A stretch of DNA of 5,217 nucleotides, from NCBI GenBank assembly GCA_003454415.1, contig DMKG01000026.1:1-5217 (forward strand), given 5' to 3'. Of the stretch, positions 4,648 to 5,217 are shown piece by piece. The notes under the pieces were generated by a model, which worked only from the letters and a program-made list of their open reading frames with translations, ran no database searches and had not been told where the DNA came from. Made by a program: the position numbers and the translations under genes. Position 1 is the first letter of the stretch; each line of letters opens with the position of its first letter. The stretch comes from Alphaproteobacteria bacterium (GTDB lineage Bacteria; Pseudomonadota; Alphaproteobacteria; UBA11222).

Positions 4648-5217
4648 GTGATAGAACTGACCCCTGCAGAAGCCCTGGCAAAGGCGGAAATCGCCCGGGA
4701 CGCCGCCGAGCGCGCGAACAGGGCCAAAACACGGTTTCTTGCGGCGGCCAGCCATGATCTGCGGCAGCCCCTGCAGGCGTTGCGGCTGCTGAACGCCGCG
4801 TTGCAGGAGCATCTGCAGGCGGATGATGTGGCGAAGAATATCCTGCAGGACAGCGAACGCGCGCTGGAGGTCATGGGCCGCTTGCTGGGCTCCCTTCTGG
4901 ATATCAGCAAGATCGAATCCGGCGGTCTGACGCCGGAACGCAGGCATTTCACCGTGGCCGGGCTCTTCAACGATCTGCGCGGCGAGTTTCAGTTGCTGGC
5001 GAAAGAAAAAAATCTTCGCTTTACGGTTCTGCCGAGCCGCGCGGTCATCTTTTCAGACCGCCTGATGATTGAGGCAATTCTGCGCAATCTGCTGGCTAAC
5101 GCGCTGCGCTATACCCGGCGCGGAAAAATCCTGCTCAGCTGCCGCCGCAAAGGCGATTTCGCGCATATCGAGGTGTGGGATACTGGCGTGGGCATTCCGG
5201 AAGACAAATTTAATTTC
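4648..5217 (+). CDS. Histidine kinase lacking an N-terminal sensor domain, 3' partial
   Basis: The frame is open from GTG 4648 to the window edge (190 residues). A short charged helix (1-27, AEALAKAEIARDAAERANRAK) leads directly into the HisKA H-box FLAAASHDLRQPLQAL, with phosphoacceptor His36. The rest of the dimerisation hairpin follows, ending LLGSLLDISKIESGG (79-93). The ATPase domain starts near residue 100, with N-box RNLLANALRYT (Asn151) and G1 box VWDTGVGIPED (Asp178); the remaining ATP-binding part is beyond the window. The H-box type is common in hybrid kinases ending in a receiver domain, but that end is not visible. No PAS, GAF, HAMP or membrane segment precedes the H-box, so the input must come from another protein or from a C-terminal domain. 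The preceding hydrolase, 18 nt upstream in the same frame, is the obvious candidate partner. Upstream in-frame codons are blocked by TGA 4627, so the short N-terminus is real unless that stop is read through or is an error. Confidence 0.9.
   Translation, partial: MIELTPAEALAKAEIARDAAERANRAKTRFLAAASHDLRQPLQALRLLNAALQEHLQADDVAKNILQDSERALEVMGRLLGSLLDISKIESGGLTPERRHFTVAGLFNDLRGEFQLLAKEKNLRFTVLPSRAVIFSDRLMIEAILRNLLANALRYTRRGKILLSCRRKGDFAHIEVWDTGVGIPEDKFNF

Noticed and set aside
4660..4850. Repeated CTGCAG/CTGCAGG hexamers in the kinase start
   Set aside because: Most copies read as in-frame Leu-Gln or nearby codons in the helical dimerisation domain. Codon preference explains them better than a repeat element.
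4438..4947. Minus-strand ORF (169 codons) across the hydrolase-kinase junction
   Set aside because: It is antisense to the hydrolase C-terminus and the kinase H-box region, both strongly motif-supported. The product is Gln/Arg-rich with no domain pattern, as expected of a GC-rich shadow frame.

Overview
The window is moderately GC-rich, densely packed bacterial DNA. Short or overlapping gene junctions, GTG starts, a CHASE2-type class III cyclase and a kinase with an FLAAASHDLRQPLQAL H-box together suggest a proteobacterium, most likely an alphaproteobacterium. That assignment is an inference from gene style; no rRNA or other marker gene is present.

Left block (1-3038, plus strand): a tightly packed run of three genes. 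First is the C-terminal end of an open gene whose last 56 residues resemble the tail of caspase-like (peptidase C14) proteins. One base after its stop comes a GTG-started lipoprotein of the alpha/beta-hydrolase fold. This overlaps by 4 bp (GTGA) a membrane-bound CHASE2 class III adenylate cyclase with every catalytic residue present. The lipoprotein and the CHASE2 sensor should both face the periplasm, so a functional link is plausible but not shown.

Middle block (3039-3855): a 106-bp gap between convergent genes holds an imperfect stem-loop. It is followed by a minus-strand gene for a small exported protein with four cysteines in its mature part, which I do not recognise. An AT-rich divergent intergenic region then separates it from the right block.

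Right block (3856-5217, plus strand): a cytosolic alpha/beta hydrolase with a full Ser-Asp-His triad, followed after 18 nt by a histidine kinase that has essentially no N-terminal sensor domain and runs off the window end. The two share a reading frame and are separated by a single TGA.

The overall theme is signalling. Twice in about 5 kb an alpha/beta hydrolase sits directly upstream of a signal-transducing enzyme, each time in the matching compartment: periplasmic lipoprotein with periplasmic CHASE2, and cytosolic hydrolase with cytosolic sensorless kinase. The idea that the hydrolases act as ligand-processing or ligand-sensing partners (compare RsbQ-RsbP of Bacillus) is the most interesting hypothesis here and is inference. 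I saw no tRNA, rRNA, CRISPR array, insertion sequence or phage gene.
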